Source: Pseudomonadota bacterium
GTDB taxonomy: Bacteria > Pseudomonadota > Gammaproteobacteria > Steroidobacterales > Steroidobacteraceae
Direction: 5' to 3'
DNA length: 61,330 nt
Assembly (NCBI GenBank): GCA_018241505.1
Contig: JAFEDS010000034.1
Coordinates: forward strand, 1 to 61,330
This document shows, one piece after another, positions 1-8,529 of the stretch. A program made the position numbers and the translations under genes. The number at the start of each line of letters is the position of its first letter. Within the stretch, counting starts at the first letter, position 1. The notes beneath the pieces were generated by a model. That model saw only the letters and a program-made list of their open reading frames with translations. It searched no databases and was not told the origin of the DNA.

Positions 1-2379
1 GCGCGCAAGAAGTTCTGGCTCGACCGCGCCAGGACCGCCGCCATCGCCCGACACACCAACGCCTTCAAAATCAACGAGGATGTCGTCATTCCCCTCGAAC
101 GCATGGGTGACTACACCGATGCCATCGAGCGGATCAACATCGAGCTGTCCACCCGCAACAAGTTGGCTCTGCTCGACGAAATAGAATCCTACCTGTCCGG
201 CCCGGTACCCGTGGGAAAGACGCAGGATGCGGACTCCGCCGAGGTGCCCCGCGATGAGCTCATCGGCGGCCGGATCGATGAAGCCCTGTCGGTGGTTCGT
301 GCGGGGCGCGCGCTCTGGTCGCTCGTGCTCGAGAGCCTCGACCACCCGGTCAGCGAGGTTCGTGAGCGACTGCGTGGCCACGGTCCGACCGCACTCCTGG
401 AGTCATTCGATCTGCGGGTCGGCGGCGATCAGGCCGTCCGCATGATCGATGTCGTCCAGGATCAGACTCTGCGCATTTCCTGGAAGCGCGATGTGCGCCA
501 GGCACTCGCCAACATCCTGGTGGGTCCTCTGGCGGCCGTGCTCACGGAGTGTGATGCGATCCATGCGCGCGTACTGAAGAGCAGGGTATTCGTAGCCCTT
601 CACATGCATGCCGGCGACGGCAACGTACACACCAACATCCCGGTCAACTCCGATGACTATGGAATGTTGCAGGAAGCAAACGCGGCGGTGGAGCGCATCA
701 TGCGCATCGCTCGCGACCTCGGCGGCGTCATCTCGGGCGAACACGGCATCGGGATCACGAAGTACGAGTTCTTGACGGAGGCCGAGACAGCAGAGTTTAG
801 AGCTTATAAACAGCGAATCGATGCCACCGGCCGATTCAACGCGGGCAAACTGCTTCCGGGCGGCAACCTGCAGCGCGCCTACACGCCGAGCTTCAACCTG
901 CTGGGGCACGAGTCACTCATCATGCAACAGTCGGAGATTGGCTCCATCGCCGGCTCCATCAAGGACTGCCTGCGCTGTGGTAAGTGCAAGCCGGTCTGCG
1001 CGACCCACGTGCCGCGGGCCAACCTCCTGTACTCACCCCGCAACAAGATCCTGGCAACCTCGCTGCTCGTGGAGGCCTTCCTCTACGAGGAGCAGACCCG
1101 GCGGGGCATCTCCATCAAACATTGGGATGAGTTCAGTGATGTCGCGGACCATTGCACCGTCTGCCATCGCTGTGAGAAGCCCTGTCCTGTTGATATCGAC
1201 TTCGGCGATGTGTCGATGGCTATGCGCGACCTGCTGCGCCGTATGGGGAAGAAGCGGTTTCGCCCGGCCGCCGCCGCTGCGGCATTCTTTCTGGAGGCCA
1301 CCAATCCCAAAACCATCAAGCTTGCGAGGATGGCGATGGTCGGGGTGGGTTACAGGGCCCAGCGCCTGGCAAGCCGGGTGTTCCAACGACCCGCGGCCCA
1401 ACAGACTCGTCAACCGCCTGCGACGACCGGTCGCGGTCCCATCCGCGAGCAGGTCGTGCACTTTGTCAACAAACGACTGCCGGGTGGACTTCCCAGCAAG
1501 ACGGCGCGAGCGCTGCTCGATATCGAAGATCGGGCGTATGTGCCGATCATTCGTGATTCGGCGCGAACCTCCGCGGACAGCGAGGCGGTGTTCTACTTTC
1601 CGGGGTGCGGCTCCGAGCGCCTGTTCTCGCAAGTCGGCCTCGCGACACAAGCGATGCTCTGGCATGTGGGAGTTCAAACAGTTCTTCCGCCGGGCTACCT
1701 GTGTTGCGGCTATCCACAGCGGGGTAGCGGTGAGACCGACAAGGCCAACAAGATCATTACGGACAACCGTGTGCTCTTTCATCGTGTCGCGAACACCCTG
1801 AACTACCTGGACATCAAAACCATCGTGGTGAGTTGCGGCACCTGCTACGACCAACTCGCCGGCTACGAGTTTGACCAGATTTTCCCGGGTTCGCGTCTCA
1901 TTGACATCCACGAGTACCTGCTCGAAAAGGGCGTGCAGCTCGAGGCTGTCACGGGTGTCCGCTACCTCTACCACGACCCGTGCCATTCGCCGATCAAACA
2001 GAATGACCCGCTGAAGGTGGTAAACCAGTTGGTGAACTCGAAAGTGAATGGGCGGGTGCTGAAAAATGACCGCTGCTGCGGTGAATCCGGCACATTCGCG
2101 GTCACGCGCCCCGACATCGCGACGCAAGTGCGTTACCGCAAGGAGCAGGAGCTCAAGCGGGGAATCGAGGATCTGCGCATCAATGGCGCCACGGGCCCGG
2201 TCAAGATCCTGACTTCATGCCCCTCCTGTCTGCAGGGTCTGGCGCGGTACCAACAGGATGTTCCGCTCGATGCGGATTACATTGTTGTGGAAATCGCGAA
2301 GCATGTACTGGGAGCGGATTGGTTGCCGCAGTACGTGCGCAACGCGAATGCGGGAGGCATAGAACGCGTCCTCGTGTGA
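1..2379 (+). CDS. FAD-linked oxidoreductase with C-terminal Fe-S and CCG domains (DUF3683 type), 5' truncated by window
   Basis: The reading frame is open from base 1, so the ATG at 103 is internal and the gene starts outside the window. The visible part begins inside the FAD-linked oxidase C-terminal domain (HMHAGDGNVHTNIPV, then GGVISGEHGIGITKYEF). It continues with a two-cluster ferredoxin-like segment (CGKCKPVC and CTVCHRCEKPC) and two cysteine-rich CCG modules (PGCG...CCGYP, CGTC, DPCH...CCGE, SCPSC). This order matches the roughly 1,280-residue DUF3683 FAD/FMN-binding oxidoreductases of beta- and gammaproteobacteria, which resemble fused GlcD/GlcF or D-lactate dehydrogenases. A membrane-associated 2-hydroxyacid dehydrogenase passing electrons through Fe-S clusters is likely; the substrate cannot be told from sequence. 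Confidence 0.88.
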   Translation, partial: ARKKFWLDRARTAAIARHTNAFKINEDVVIPLERMGDYTDAIERINIELSTRNKLALLDEIESYLSGPVPVGKTQDADSAEVPRDELIGGRIDEALSVVRAGRALWSLVLESLDHPVSEVRERLRGHGPTALLESFDLRVGGDQAVRMIDVVQDQTLRISWKRDVRQALANILVGPLAAVLTECDAIHARVLKSRVFVALHMHAGDGNVHTNIPVNSDDYGMLQEANAAVERIMRIARDLGGVISGEHGIGITKYEFLTEAETAEFRAYKQRIDATGRFNAGKLLPGGNLQRAYTPSFNLLGHESLIMQQSEIGSIAGSIKDCLRCGKCKPVCATHVPRANLLYSPRNKILATSLLVEAFLYEEQTRRGISIKHWDEFSDVADHCTVCHRCEKPCPVDIDFGDVSMAMRDLLRRMGKKRFRPAAAAAAFFLEATNPKTIKLARMAMVGVGYRAQRLASRVFQRPAAQQTRQPPATTGRGPIREQVVHFVNKRLPGGLPSKTARALLDIEDRAYVPIIRDSARTSADSEAVFYFPGCGSERLFSQVGLATQAMLWHVGVQTVLPPGYLCCGYPQRGSGETDKANKIITDNRVLFHRVANTLNYLDIKTIVVSCGTCYDQLAGYEFDQIFPGSRLIDIHEYLLEKGVQLEAVTGVRYLYHDPCHSPIKQNDPLKVVNQLVNSKVNGRVLKNDRCCGESGTFAVTRPDIATQVRYRKEQELKRGIEDLRINGATGPVKILTSCPSCLQGLARYQQDVPLDADYIVVEIAKHVLGADWLPQYVRNANAGGIERVLV

Positions 2380-2461
2380 TGTAGCGCATTATTTCTATTT
2401 GCAGTAAAGGGATACTTGCGCCGTAACTGCCGTTTATTTCCATGAACAGGGGAGGCCGGCC

Positions 2462-3091
2462 GTGGCAATGAGCAGCAATGAGTCCCCCAAGCTTCCGCTC
2501 CCGCTGAAGCAGCGCGTGCTCTTGATTGCTGCGCTGCTTCTTCTCGTCTTACCCGTGGTGTGTGCCGCCGCCGGGAAAGCCCCGCTGACTGCCATCGTCA
2601 TTACCGCAAAAAACGAACTACCCGACGACAACTTCTCCGGCTCCGCGGTGCTCGTTCTGAACAACCTGGGGCCGGCTCCGGTCGGCCTCATTACCAACAG
2701 GCCGACCAAGTTCAGTGTCTCGTCCCTGTTTCCCGACCTGGAGCGGCAGCTCGAGAAAGTGCACGGCCGCATCTACTTCGGTGGTCCCGTCGAAGTCGAC
2801 ACGGTCTGGTTTCTCGTTCGGGCAGCGAAGCCGCCCAAGAACGCGTTCAAAGCGTTCGACGATGTCTACATCAGCTCGAGCCGCGCGCTGCTGTTGAGTC
2901 TGCTGGCCAGGGCAAAGCCCATGGATGGCTTACGGATTTTCATTGGGCACGCAGGCTGGGCACCCGGCCAGCTCGAGGCCGAAATCAATCACGGCGATTG
3001 GGCACTCGACAAGGCCAATGCGGAAGTGCTGTTCAGCGGCAAGTCAGACCACCCCTGGCCCTCAACGGCCGAGGCCCTGCCCTCCACCTGA
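2462..3091 (+). CDS. YqgE/AlgH family protein with an N-terminal export signal or membrane anchor
   Basis: The UPF0301 signature blocks are all present: GSAVLVLNN, GLITNRP, IYFGGPVEVD and IGHAGWAPGQLE followed by GDW. Known YqgE/AlgH proteins are about 185 residues and cytosolic. This one is 209 residues and starts with a basic stretch and a strong hydrophobic segment (RVLLIAALLLLVLPVVCAAA, about residues 17-37) that looks like a signal peptide or anchor. GTG at 2462 follows GGGGAGG at 2449-2455 at good spacing; ATG at 2468 is the alternative. It converges on the SRAP gene with only three bases between. The molecular function of the family is not established. Confidence 0.85.
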   Translation: MAMSSNESPKLPLPLKQRVLLIAALLLLVLPVVCAAAGKAPLTAIVITAKNELPDDNFSGSAVLVLNNLGPAPVGLITNRPTKFSVSSLFPDLERQLEKVHGRIYFGGPVEVDTVWFLVRAAKPPKNAFKAFDDVYISSSRALLLSLLARAKPMDGLRIFIGHAGWAPGQLEAEINHGDWALDKANAEVLFSGKSDHPWPSTAEALPST

Positions 3092-3094
3092 CGG

Positions 3095-4054
3095 TCAGGC
3101 GGCCTTGCGGTGCTCGTAGTAGACCGGTTTGCGATCGCTCAAAATTTCCTCCAGCCGTGCTTTCGCTATGCCGGCCGGCGCCAGCCATTCGTCCACATTG
3201 TTGGCTTGCAGGGAGACAATACAGCGTTGATGGCCCGTCGCGGCTATTTCCGGCGGCGGCTCATCGGTAATGGCCGCGAATGAGTCGAGCGCCGGCTCGT
3301 CCTGGCCCGACCAGTGCGACCACAGGCAGGCGACCATCATCGGCTCCGCGGGGTGGGGCTCAAAGTGCAGTACCGTGTTGGTTTCTTTTTCGCCGTCCGC
3401 GAGCCCGCGCTTCTCAAACAGATGTGTCGGCACATTCTCAAAGAAGCTGTCCACCCACATCACGGCATGATGAGTGCCGTACGCCTGGGACCAGAACCCT
3501 TCCAGGTTGTCGCGGCGCGCATTGTAGGTACCCGGAAACTTCCGGTCATAGAAGGAGGGTTTGCCAGCCAGGCGGCATGTATACCGCATGGGGCGAATCC
3601 GCTTCTGGCCGCCGTCGTTGACAATGACCGGCGCGTAATACATCGGAAAGATCCGGTCGTCATCCGGACGCGACTCGGTTCTCTTGAGGTCCGAAAAGCG
3701 CTCAACGTAGCCCGCGATCTTGTCAGTAGCAATCCGGACGTCTTCGCGCGCTCTTTTCGTTTCCTTCGCCTGCAGGCTCCGGGTCGCATCCGCCAGGCGC
3801 TTCTTCTGCTTGAAGAGGTCCTGCTCCCACACCGTGGACTGCGCGCGCCGAAACGCTTCAATGTGGTCGCGCGTTTTGGCGGCCAATGGATTGGCCGGCG
3901 CGGCGAAATTGTCTTCCAGCGCGCGGGAGACCTTGATCGAGCCCTGCTCCAGGCGTTGCCGGAACAGCCTCTCAAACGCCTCCCAGTCGACTGAGGCGCC
4001 AAATTTGCGGATCAAATTGTGGAGGTCCTGCCGGACGCGGGCGGAGTAGCACAT
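3095..4054 (-). CDS. SRAP domain protein (SOS response-associated peptidase, YedK/HMCES family)
   Basis: The protein starts MCYSA, giving the invariant Cys2 that is exposed after Met removal and forms the thiazolidine crosslink with abasic DNA in YedK/HMCES. Other family positions are visible: Asn in the NARRDN segment, Glu in SFFENV (the GFYEW position) and His in GHQRCIV. At 319 residues it is longer than YedK (about 222). The extra length is a charged, probably helical insert at about residues 40-120, as in the longer SRAP subgroup. The role is shielding abasic sites in single-stranded DNA. It lies 9 bases behind a putative small membrane-protein ORF and lacks a strong ribosome-binding site of its own, suggesting coupling. 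No LexA box was recognised. Confidence 0.87.
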   Translation of the reverse strand: MCYSARVRQDLHNLIRKFGASVDWEAFERLFRQRLEQGSIKVSRALEDNFAAPANPLAAKTRDHIEAFRRAQSTVWEQDLFKQKKRLADATRSLQAKETKRAREDVRIATDKIAGYVERFSDLKRTESRPDDDRIFPMYYAPVIVNDGGQKRIRPMRYTCRLAGKPSFYDRKFPGTYNARRDNLEGFWSQAYGTHHAVMWVDSFFENVPTHLFEKRGLADGEKETNTVLHFEPHPAEPMMVACLWSHWSGQDEPALDSFAAITDEPPPEIAATGHQRCIVSLQANNVDEWLAPAGIAKARLEEILSDRKPVYYEHRKAA

Positions 4055-4063
4055 GCGGCCATT

Positions 4064-4219
4064 TTAGCGCTGCCAGGTCTGCGTTTCCTCATGGATCGCA
4101 CTGAGCCCCTTGGCTTTCTCGCGTGCTCTTTGTTCCTCGCGTTCGTCAATCCGAGGGGCCAGATATCGGACAACAATGAAGCCGATGACAGCGAGGACGG
4201 GAAGCACGGCGCGCGGCAC
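4064..4219 (-). CDS. Putative small single-span membrane protein (51 aa)
   Basis: A short minus-strand frame encodes 51 residues from GTG at 4219: a hydrophobic segment (AVLPVLAVIGFIVVRYLA) followed by a charged tail (IDEREEQRAREKAKG) ending TWQR. This anchor-plus-helix shape is typical of real small membrane proteins. An in-frame stop lies at 4250-4252. The frame ends 9 bases before the SRAP start, which would make a two-gene operon. The start is uncertain: GAGGAG at 4238-4243 is far from the GTG, and CTG at 4235-4237 is another option. No family was recognised. The case rests on composition and position only. Confidence 0.4.
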   Translation of the reverse strand: MPRAVLPVLAVIGFIVVRYLAPRIDEREEQRAREKAKGLSAIHEETQTWQR

Positions 4220-4462
4220 GCTTCCATGTTGCTGCAGCTCCTCGGTCGGTCATTGCAGCAGTCAACAATTCCATTCCTCAGCAATTTCAACATGCGGATG
4301 TTGACACATCGTGGCCGGTCCAAATGCGGTATTTCGCACTTGGCTGCTAGTCCACGGATGGCCCATCCGGAGCCGGGGGCAGGGCAGATCTGTATCTCCA
4401 GCCAGTCAAGAGCTATCATCCCCCGAGCACGAGCGCCCCGGCCCCAAAAAGGACACCGGCCC

Positions 4463-5479
4463 ATGAAGCATCTCATGCGAGCAGCTCCGATCCTCGCGGC
4501 GCTGACGGTCATTTTCGCCCCGACCGCCGTAACCGCCCAACCCGCGCCATCGCAGAGCGGTGAGATCAACGCCGGCATCCGCAAAGAAGTCTTGACCGAG
4601 CTCGCCAACAAGCTCGAGTCTCAATATGTAATCGAAAGCACTGCGAAACAGCTTGCCGCCCTGGTGAGATCCAAGCAGAAGTCAAACACCTACAAGAACC
4701 TCAAAACCGGTCCCGATCTCGCCCGTGCATTGACGGAAGATCTCGCAACAGTCGCTCATGACAAGCACTTGCGCGTGTACTACAGCTTCAAACCCATCTC
4801 GGAAGACGCTCCCGGCGGTTCGAAAAAAGATTTCCTCGAGGAAATGCGCAAGGTCAATGGTCTGGTGCCGAAGGTAGAGATTCTCAACGGCAATGTGGGC
4901 TACATTCGCGTCGATGGGGTCCCTCCACCCGACATCTCGGAAAGAGTCGTCGCGGCAGCCTTTGCCTTTGTTCACGAAACCGACGCCCTGATTATTGACA
5001 ACCGCGGCAACGGCGGCGGTGACCCCAACACCGTGGCGCTCTACGTCAGCTACTTGAGCGAAGGGCCGCCCAAAGTAATCAACTCCTTTCACTGGCGTGC
5101 GAACCACCAGGTAGTCGAGTTCAAGACAACCGACCTCGGTGACCTGTCATACGGCTCGCGCAAGCCCGTGTACGTACTGGCCTCGCACATGACGTTTTCT
5201 GGCGGAGAGGAATTGACGTACGACCTCCAGGTGTCCAAGCGCGCCGTAATTGTGGGAGAAGTCACCGGCGGCGGCGCAAATCCTGGCGGTCCCGAATCGC
5301 TGGGTCATCAGTTCGGCGTGTTCATGCCCCAAGGCCAGCCGGTCAATCCGATCACCGGTACCAATTGGGAAGGCAAGGGTATTCAGCCGGATGTGCCGGT
5401 TCCAGCCGCCATGGCGTTGTCAAAAGCGCAGGCGCTTGCCATCGAGCGTCTCGCCGCGGACGAGGGTCACGCTCCATGA
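4463..5479 (+). CDS. S41 family peptidase (C-terminal processing / tricorn-like), secreted
   Basis: The frame is open further upstream, but ATG at 4463 starts a typical signal peptide (MKHLMRAAPILAALTVIF...AVTAQ). The mature part has the S41 helical N-terminal region followed by the protease fold: VGYIRVDGV, DALIIDNRGNGGGDP and VLASHMTFSGGEEL. Ser246 in TFSGGEE is the likely nucleophile, followed by GEVTGGGANPGG. There is no PDZ domain, so it resembles the short S41 enzymes (338 residues) rather than Ctp/Prc. It is probably periplasmic and acts on peptides or misfolded proteins. Its stop codon overlaps the start of the next gene (ATGA), so the two are translationally coupled. Confidence 0.85.
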   Translation: MKHLMRAAPILAALTVIFAPTAVTAQPAPSQSGEINAGIRKEVLTELANKLESQYVIESTAKQLAALVRSKQKSNTYKNLKTGPDLARALTEDLATVAHDKHLRVYYSFKPISEDAPGGSKKDFLEEMRKVNGLVPKVEILNGNVGYIRVDGVPPPDISERVVAAAFAFVHETDALIIDNRGNGGGDPNTVALYVSYLSEGPPKVINSFHWRANHQVVEFKTTDLGDLSYGSRKPVYVLASHMTFSGGEELTYDLQVSKRAVIVGEVTGGGANPGGPESLGHQFGVFMPQGQPVNPITGTNWEGKGIQPDVPVPAAMALSKAQALAIERLAADEGHAP

Positions 5480-6387
5480 AAGTAATTATTCTCCTAACCC
5501 TGGGTTTTATCCTGTGCAGCGGCCCAACTCGTGCCGACCCGCCGCCCGCAACTCCCAATGCCAACGATCGCCCCCTCCCTCAGGTAACCGTTCAGTCGCA
5601 GCGCGAGCAAATCGAGCATCAAGCCTACGAGTTTGTCCGCAAAGCGACCCGGAATCCCCAATTCCGCGATGAGTCGCTGCCGCGTTGGAATGCGCCTCTG
5701 TGCTTTGCCGTCGCAGGTTTGCCCACCGAACAGGGCCTGTTCGCACTCGGCCGCCTCGGCGACGTGGCACGGGCCGCGGGCGCGAAGGTGGCTCCCCGCG
5801 GCTGCAAATACAACTTCTATGTTGTGTTCATGGCGCACCCTGACGCCCCCCTGCAGAAGGCGTTTCATCGCAACCCGAAGGCCTTTGACAAATGCGACGG
5901 CGTGCCGGCGGTTCGGGAATTTCTGACACCCTCGAAACCGCGGGCCGTTCGCGTGTGGCACAATGTAAAGGCATTCGGCAGTGATGGAATGCCCATGGGC
6001 GCGTCCGGTATCTGCAGCGGTGTCGTGGTGGATCAGAAGGACTTACCCGTCAACCTGCAATATTTCGCTTCGCGAATCGAGCGTTACGATGTCATTGCCT
6101 TCACACTGGCCCTGGTCATTGTTGATACCGCCTACCCCCAGCCGTTGAAGTTGGGTCAGCTCGTCGATTACGCTGCCATGGCAGGGCTGGCGGACATCGC
6201 CGCGGATGCCGACTTAGGTGACACGCCCACGGTGCTGCGATTGTTTGACGAACCCCCGGATCAACAGCCTGCCGGCCTGACGAGCTGGGACGAAGCTTTC
6301 CTCGGCGCGCTGTATCAAACGAACCAGGCCTCGCGCACCCAGACCTCACAGATTGCCGTCAAGATGACACAAGCGATCGTGCACTAG
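5476..6387 (+). CDS. Conserved secreted protein of unknown function
   Basis: ATG at 5476 overlaps the stop of the S41 peptidase by four bases. The product (303 residues) begins with a signal peptide (MKVIILLTLGFILCSGPTRA). The mature part has WNAPLCFAVAGLPTEQGLF, then AAGAKVAPRGCKYNFYVVF and several more cysteines. I recall similar secreted hypothetical proteins in proteobacteria, with a WNxPxCxxVAGLP-like segment followed by an alternating hydrophobic strand, but no named function. No catalytic motif was recognised. Coupling to a periplasmic protease suggests a partner or substrate role, which is inference only. Confidence 0.72.
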   Translation: MKVIILLTLGFILCSGPTRADPPPATPNANDRPLPQVTVQSQREQIEHQAYEFVRKATRNPQFRDESLPRWNAPLCFAVAGLPTEQGLFALGRLGDVARAAGAKVAPRGCKYNFYVVFMAHPDAPLQKAFHRNPKAFDKCDGVPAVREFLTPSKPRAVRVWHNVKAFGSDGMPMGASGICSGVVVDQKDLPVNLQYFASRIERYDVIAFTLALVIVDTAYPQPLKLGQLVDYAAMAGLADIAADADLGDTPTVLRLFDEPPDQQPAGLTSWDEAFLGALYQTNQASRTQTSQIAVKMTQAIVH

Positions 6388-6459
6388 GGCCGAGCCCCAT
6401 TGCGCACTCGTGTCTGCACTGAGATAGTGCGCGCCCTGATTTGATTAGTGGAGCAATCC

Positions 6460-8502
6460 GTGGAGAAAGGGACGATTCGCCGGCCGCGATGGGGTGGATG
6501 GGGGCTGTGCGGAGCGCTTGCGCTCCTGTTCGCAACGACAGGCTTCAGCGCCGAGCTCAATCTCGATGGCATGGATACCAGCGTCGCTCCAGGCAACGAT
6601 TTCTTTGCGTACGCGAACGGAGGCTGGCTGAAAGCCACTGAAATTCCCGCGGACCGTTCTTCCTATGGCACGGGCGCCATCCTGGCTGAGCTCAACACCC
6701 GGCGCATCCGTGACCTGATTGAGCACGCAAACGAGCCGCAGGCCCGGCCTGTCGTCGATTTCTACACAACCTACCTCGACGAGGCCGGCATTGAAAAGCG
6801 CGGCACTGAACCGCTCGAGCCGATTCTGAAGCGCATTGACGCCATCCAGGATCGCAAGGCCCTGGCCCGTTTCATGGGTGAATCGGTGCTTGCCGACCTC
6901 GACATCCTCAACAACACCCAGTTCCATACCATCAACCTGTTTGATTTCTGGATCGCGGCCGACCTCAACGCCCCGAACCGCTATGTGCCCTACCTGTTGC
7001 AGGGCGGGCTCACGATGCCTGACCGGGACTACTACATCAGCTCGGCCGCTTCCATGGTGCAGATCCGCAAGCGCCACGCCGCTCACGTCGCGGCGATGTT
7101 GAAACTGGCGAAAGTTGCGGACGCGGATGCGATGGCAACCCGGATCGTGGCGCTCGAGGGCAAGATTGCCGCGAAGCACTGGACTCGCGAGCAGACCGAG
7201 CAGGTCGCAAAAGGCAACAATCCCTGGACCCTCCAGGACCTGCAGAAGCGCGCGCCGGGGTTGGATTGGAAGACCTTCCTTGCGGCGGCCCAAATGGGCA
7301 AGGTCACCGACTTCATTGCGTGGCAACCGACGGCGATCCAAGGACTGTCGGCCCTGGTGGCCAGTGAGAGTCTGGCGACCTGGAAGGCGTGGCTGCAGTT
7401 CCACGCAATCGAACGAGTGGCCGACACGCTTCCGAAGGCATTTGTCGACGAAGAGTTTGCATTCCACGGCACTACGCTCACGGGCGCAGTTGAACAGCAG
7501 GCGCGATGGAAGCGCGGCATCCAGGCAACCGATGACGCTTTGGGTGAGGCTGTTGGCAAGTTATACGTGGCGAAGTACTTCCCGCCGTCCGAGAAAGCGC
7601 GCGCCGAAGCGATGGTCGCCGCGCTGATCGCGGCCTTTGGAACGCGCATCGACCGGTTGGATTGGATGAGCCCGCAGACCCGTGCGAAGGCGAAGGCCAA
7701 ACTCTCGACACTGAAGGTGTCGGTCGGCTATCCCGATGCCTGGCGCGACTACTCGCGGCTGCAGGTTGTCAAGGGCGATGCCTACGGTAACGCCGAGCGC
7801 GGCAGGCAGTTTGAGTTGCAACGCAATCTCGGCAAGCTCCGACATTCCGTGGACCGCGGTGAGTGGGTGATGAATCCCCAACTCGTGAACGCCGTGAATC
7901 TCCCCGTCATGAACGCCATCCTGTTCCCCGCGGCGATCCTGCAGCCGCCGTACTTTGATCCGAAACGTCCGTCAGCCATGGACTATGCCGCCGCAGGCGC
8001 CATTATCGGACACGAGATCAGCCACAGTTTTGACGACCAGGGTGCGTTGTTCGACTCTTCCGGAAAATACGAGAGCTGGTGGACGCCCGATGACTTCGCG
8101 CATTTCACGGCTGCCGCCGGGAAGTTGGCGGACCAGTACAGCCAGTACAAGCCGTTTGCCGACCTGGCGGTCAACGGCAAACAAACATTGAGCGAGAACC
8201 TCGCGGATCTCGCAGGCCTGGCTGTCGCCTATGATGCCTACCACATCTCGCTCAAAGGCGCCCAGCCCCCTGCAGTGTCCGGGTTCTCCGCCGATCAGTT
8301 GTTCTTTCTGAGCTTCGCGCGCTCGTGGCGGAGCAAGTACCGGGAGCCGGCCCTCCGTCAACGGATCATCGCGGACGGCCACTCACCGTCGCAATACCGT
8401 GCCCTGACCGTCCGCAATCTCGACCCTTGGTACGAGGCGTTCGACGTCAAGCCGGGTCAAGTGTTGTATCTCAAACCCGAGAACCGCGTGCGGATCTGGT
8501 AA
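6460..8502 (+). CDS. M13 family zinc metallopeptidase (neprilysin/PepO type), secreted
   Basis: The zinc site HEISH is at about residues 518-522 and the third ligand is Glu579 in SENLADLAGL. The family's NAFY-like substrate region is NPQLVNAVNLPVMNAILFPA, and the C terminus RVRIW fits the family ending. GTG at 6460 was chosen because GGAG at 6450-6453 is spaced six bases from it; GTG at 6448 has no such site. The signal peptide runs to about GFSA, after which ELNLDGMDTSVAPGNDFF is the canonical mature start of bacterial M13 enzymes. Length (about 680) is normal. It should cleave short peptides in the periplasm or outside the cell. Confidence 0.92.
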   Translation: MEKGTIRRPRWGGWGLCGALALLFATTGFSAELNLDGMDTSVAPGNDFFAYANGGWLKATEIPADRSSYGTGAILAELNTRRIRDLIEHANEPQARPVVDFYTTYLDEAGIEKRGTEPLEPILKRIDAIQDRKALARFMGESVLADLDILNNTQFHTINLFDFWIAADLNAPNRYVPYLLQGGLTMPDRDYYISSAASMVQIRKRHAAHVAAMLKLAKVADADAMATRIVALEGKIAAKHWTREQTEQVAKGNNPWTLQDLQKRAPGLDWKTFLAAAQMGKVTDFIAWQPTAIQGLSALVASESLATWKAWLQFHAIERVADTLPKAFVDEEFAFHGTTLTGAVEQQARWKRGIQATDDALGEAVGKLYVAKYFPPSEKARAEAMVAALIAAFGTRIDRLDWMSPQTRAKAKAKLSTLKVSVGYPDAWRDYSRLQVVKGDAYGNAERGRQFELQRNLGKLRHSVDRGEWVMNPQLVNAVNLPVMNAILFPAAILQPPYFDPKRPSAMDYAAAGAIIGHEISHSFDDQGALFDSSGKYESWWTPDDFAHFTAAAGKLADQYSQYKPFADLAVNGKQTLSENLADLAGLAVAYDAYHISLKGAQPPAVSGFSADQLFFLSFARSWRSKYREPALRQRIIADGHSPSQYRALTVRNLDPWYEAFDVKPGQVLYLKPENRVRIW

Positions 8503-8529
8503 GTCACACCGGGCGCAGGCCGGTGAGCT

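Noticed and set aside
1033-2127. Long minus-strand ORF (364 codons) opposite the oxidoreductase gene
   Set aside because: It is antisense to a gene with clear Fe-S and CCG motifs; its own residues show no domain and reflect GC-rich codon bias.
6445-7467. Minus-strand ORF of 340 codons opposite the M13 peptidase
   Set aside because: Shadow of a well-supported coding gene; low-complexity Arg/Gly/Leu content and no motif.
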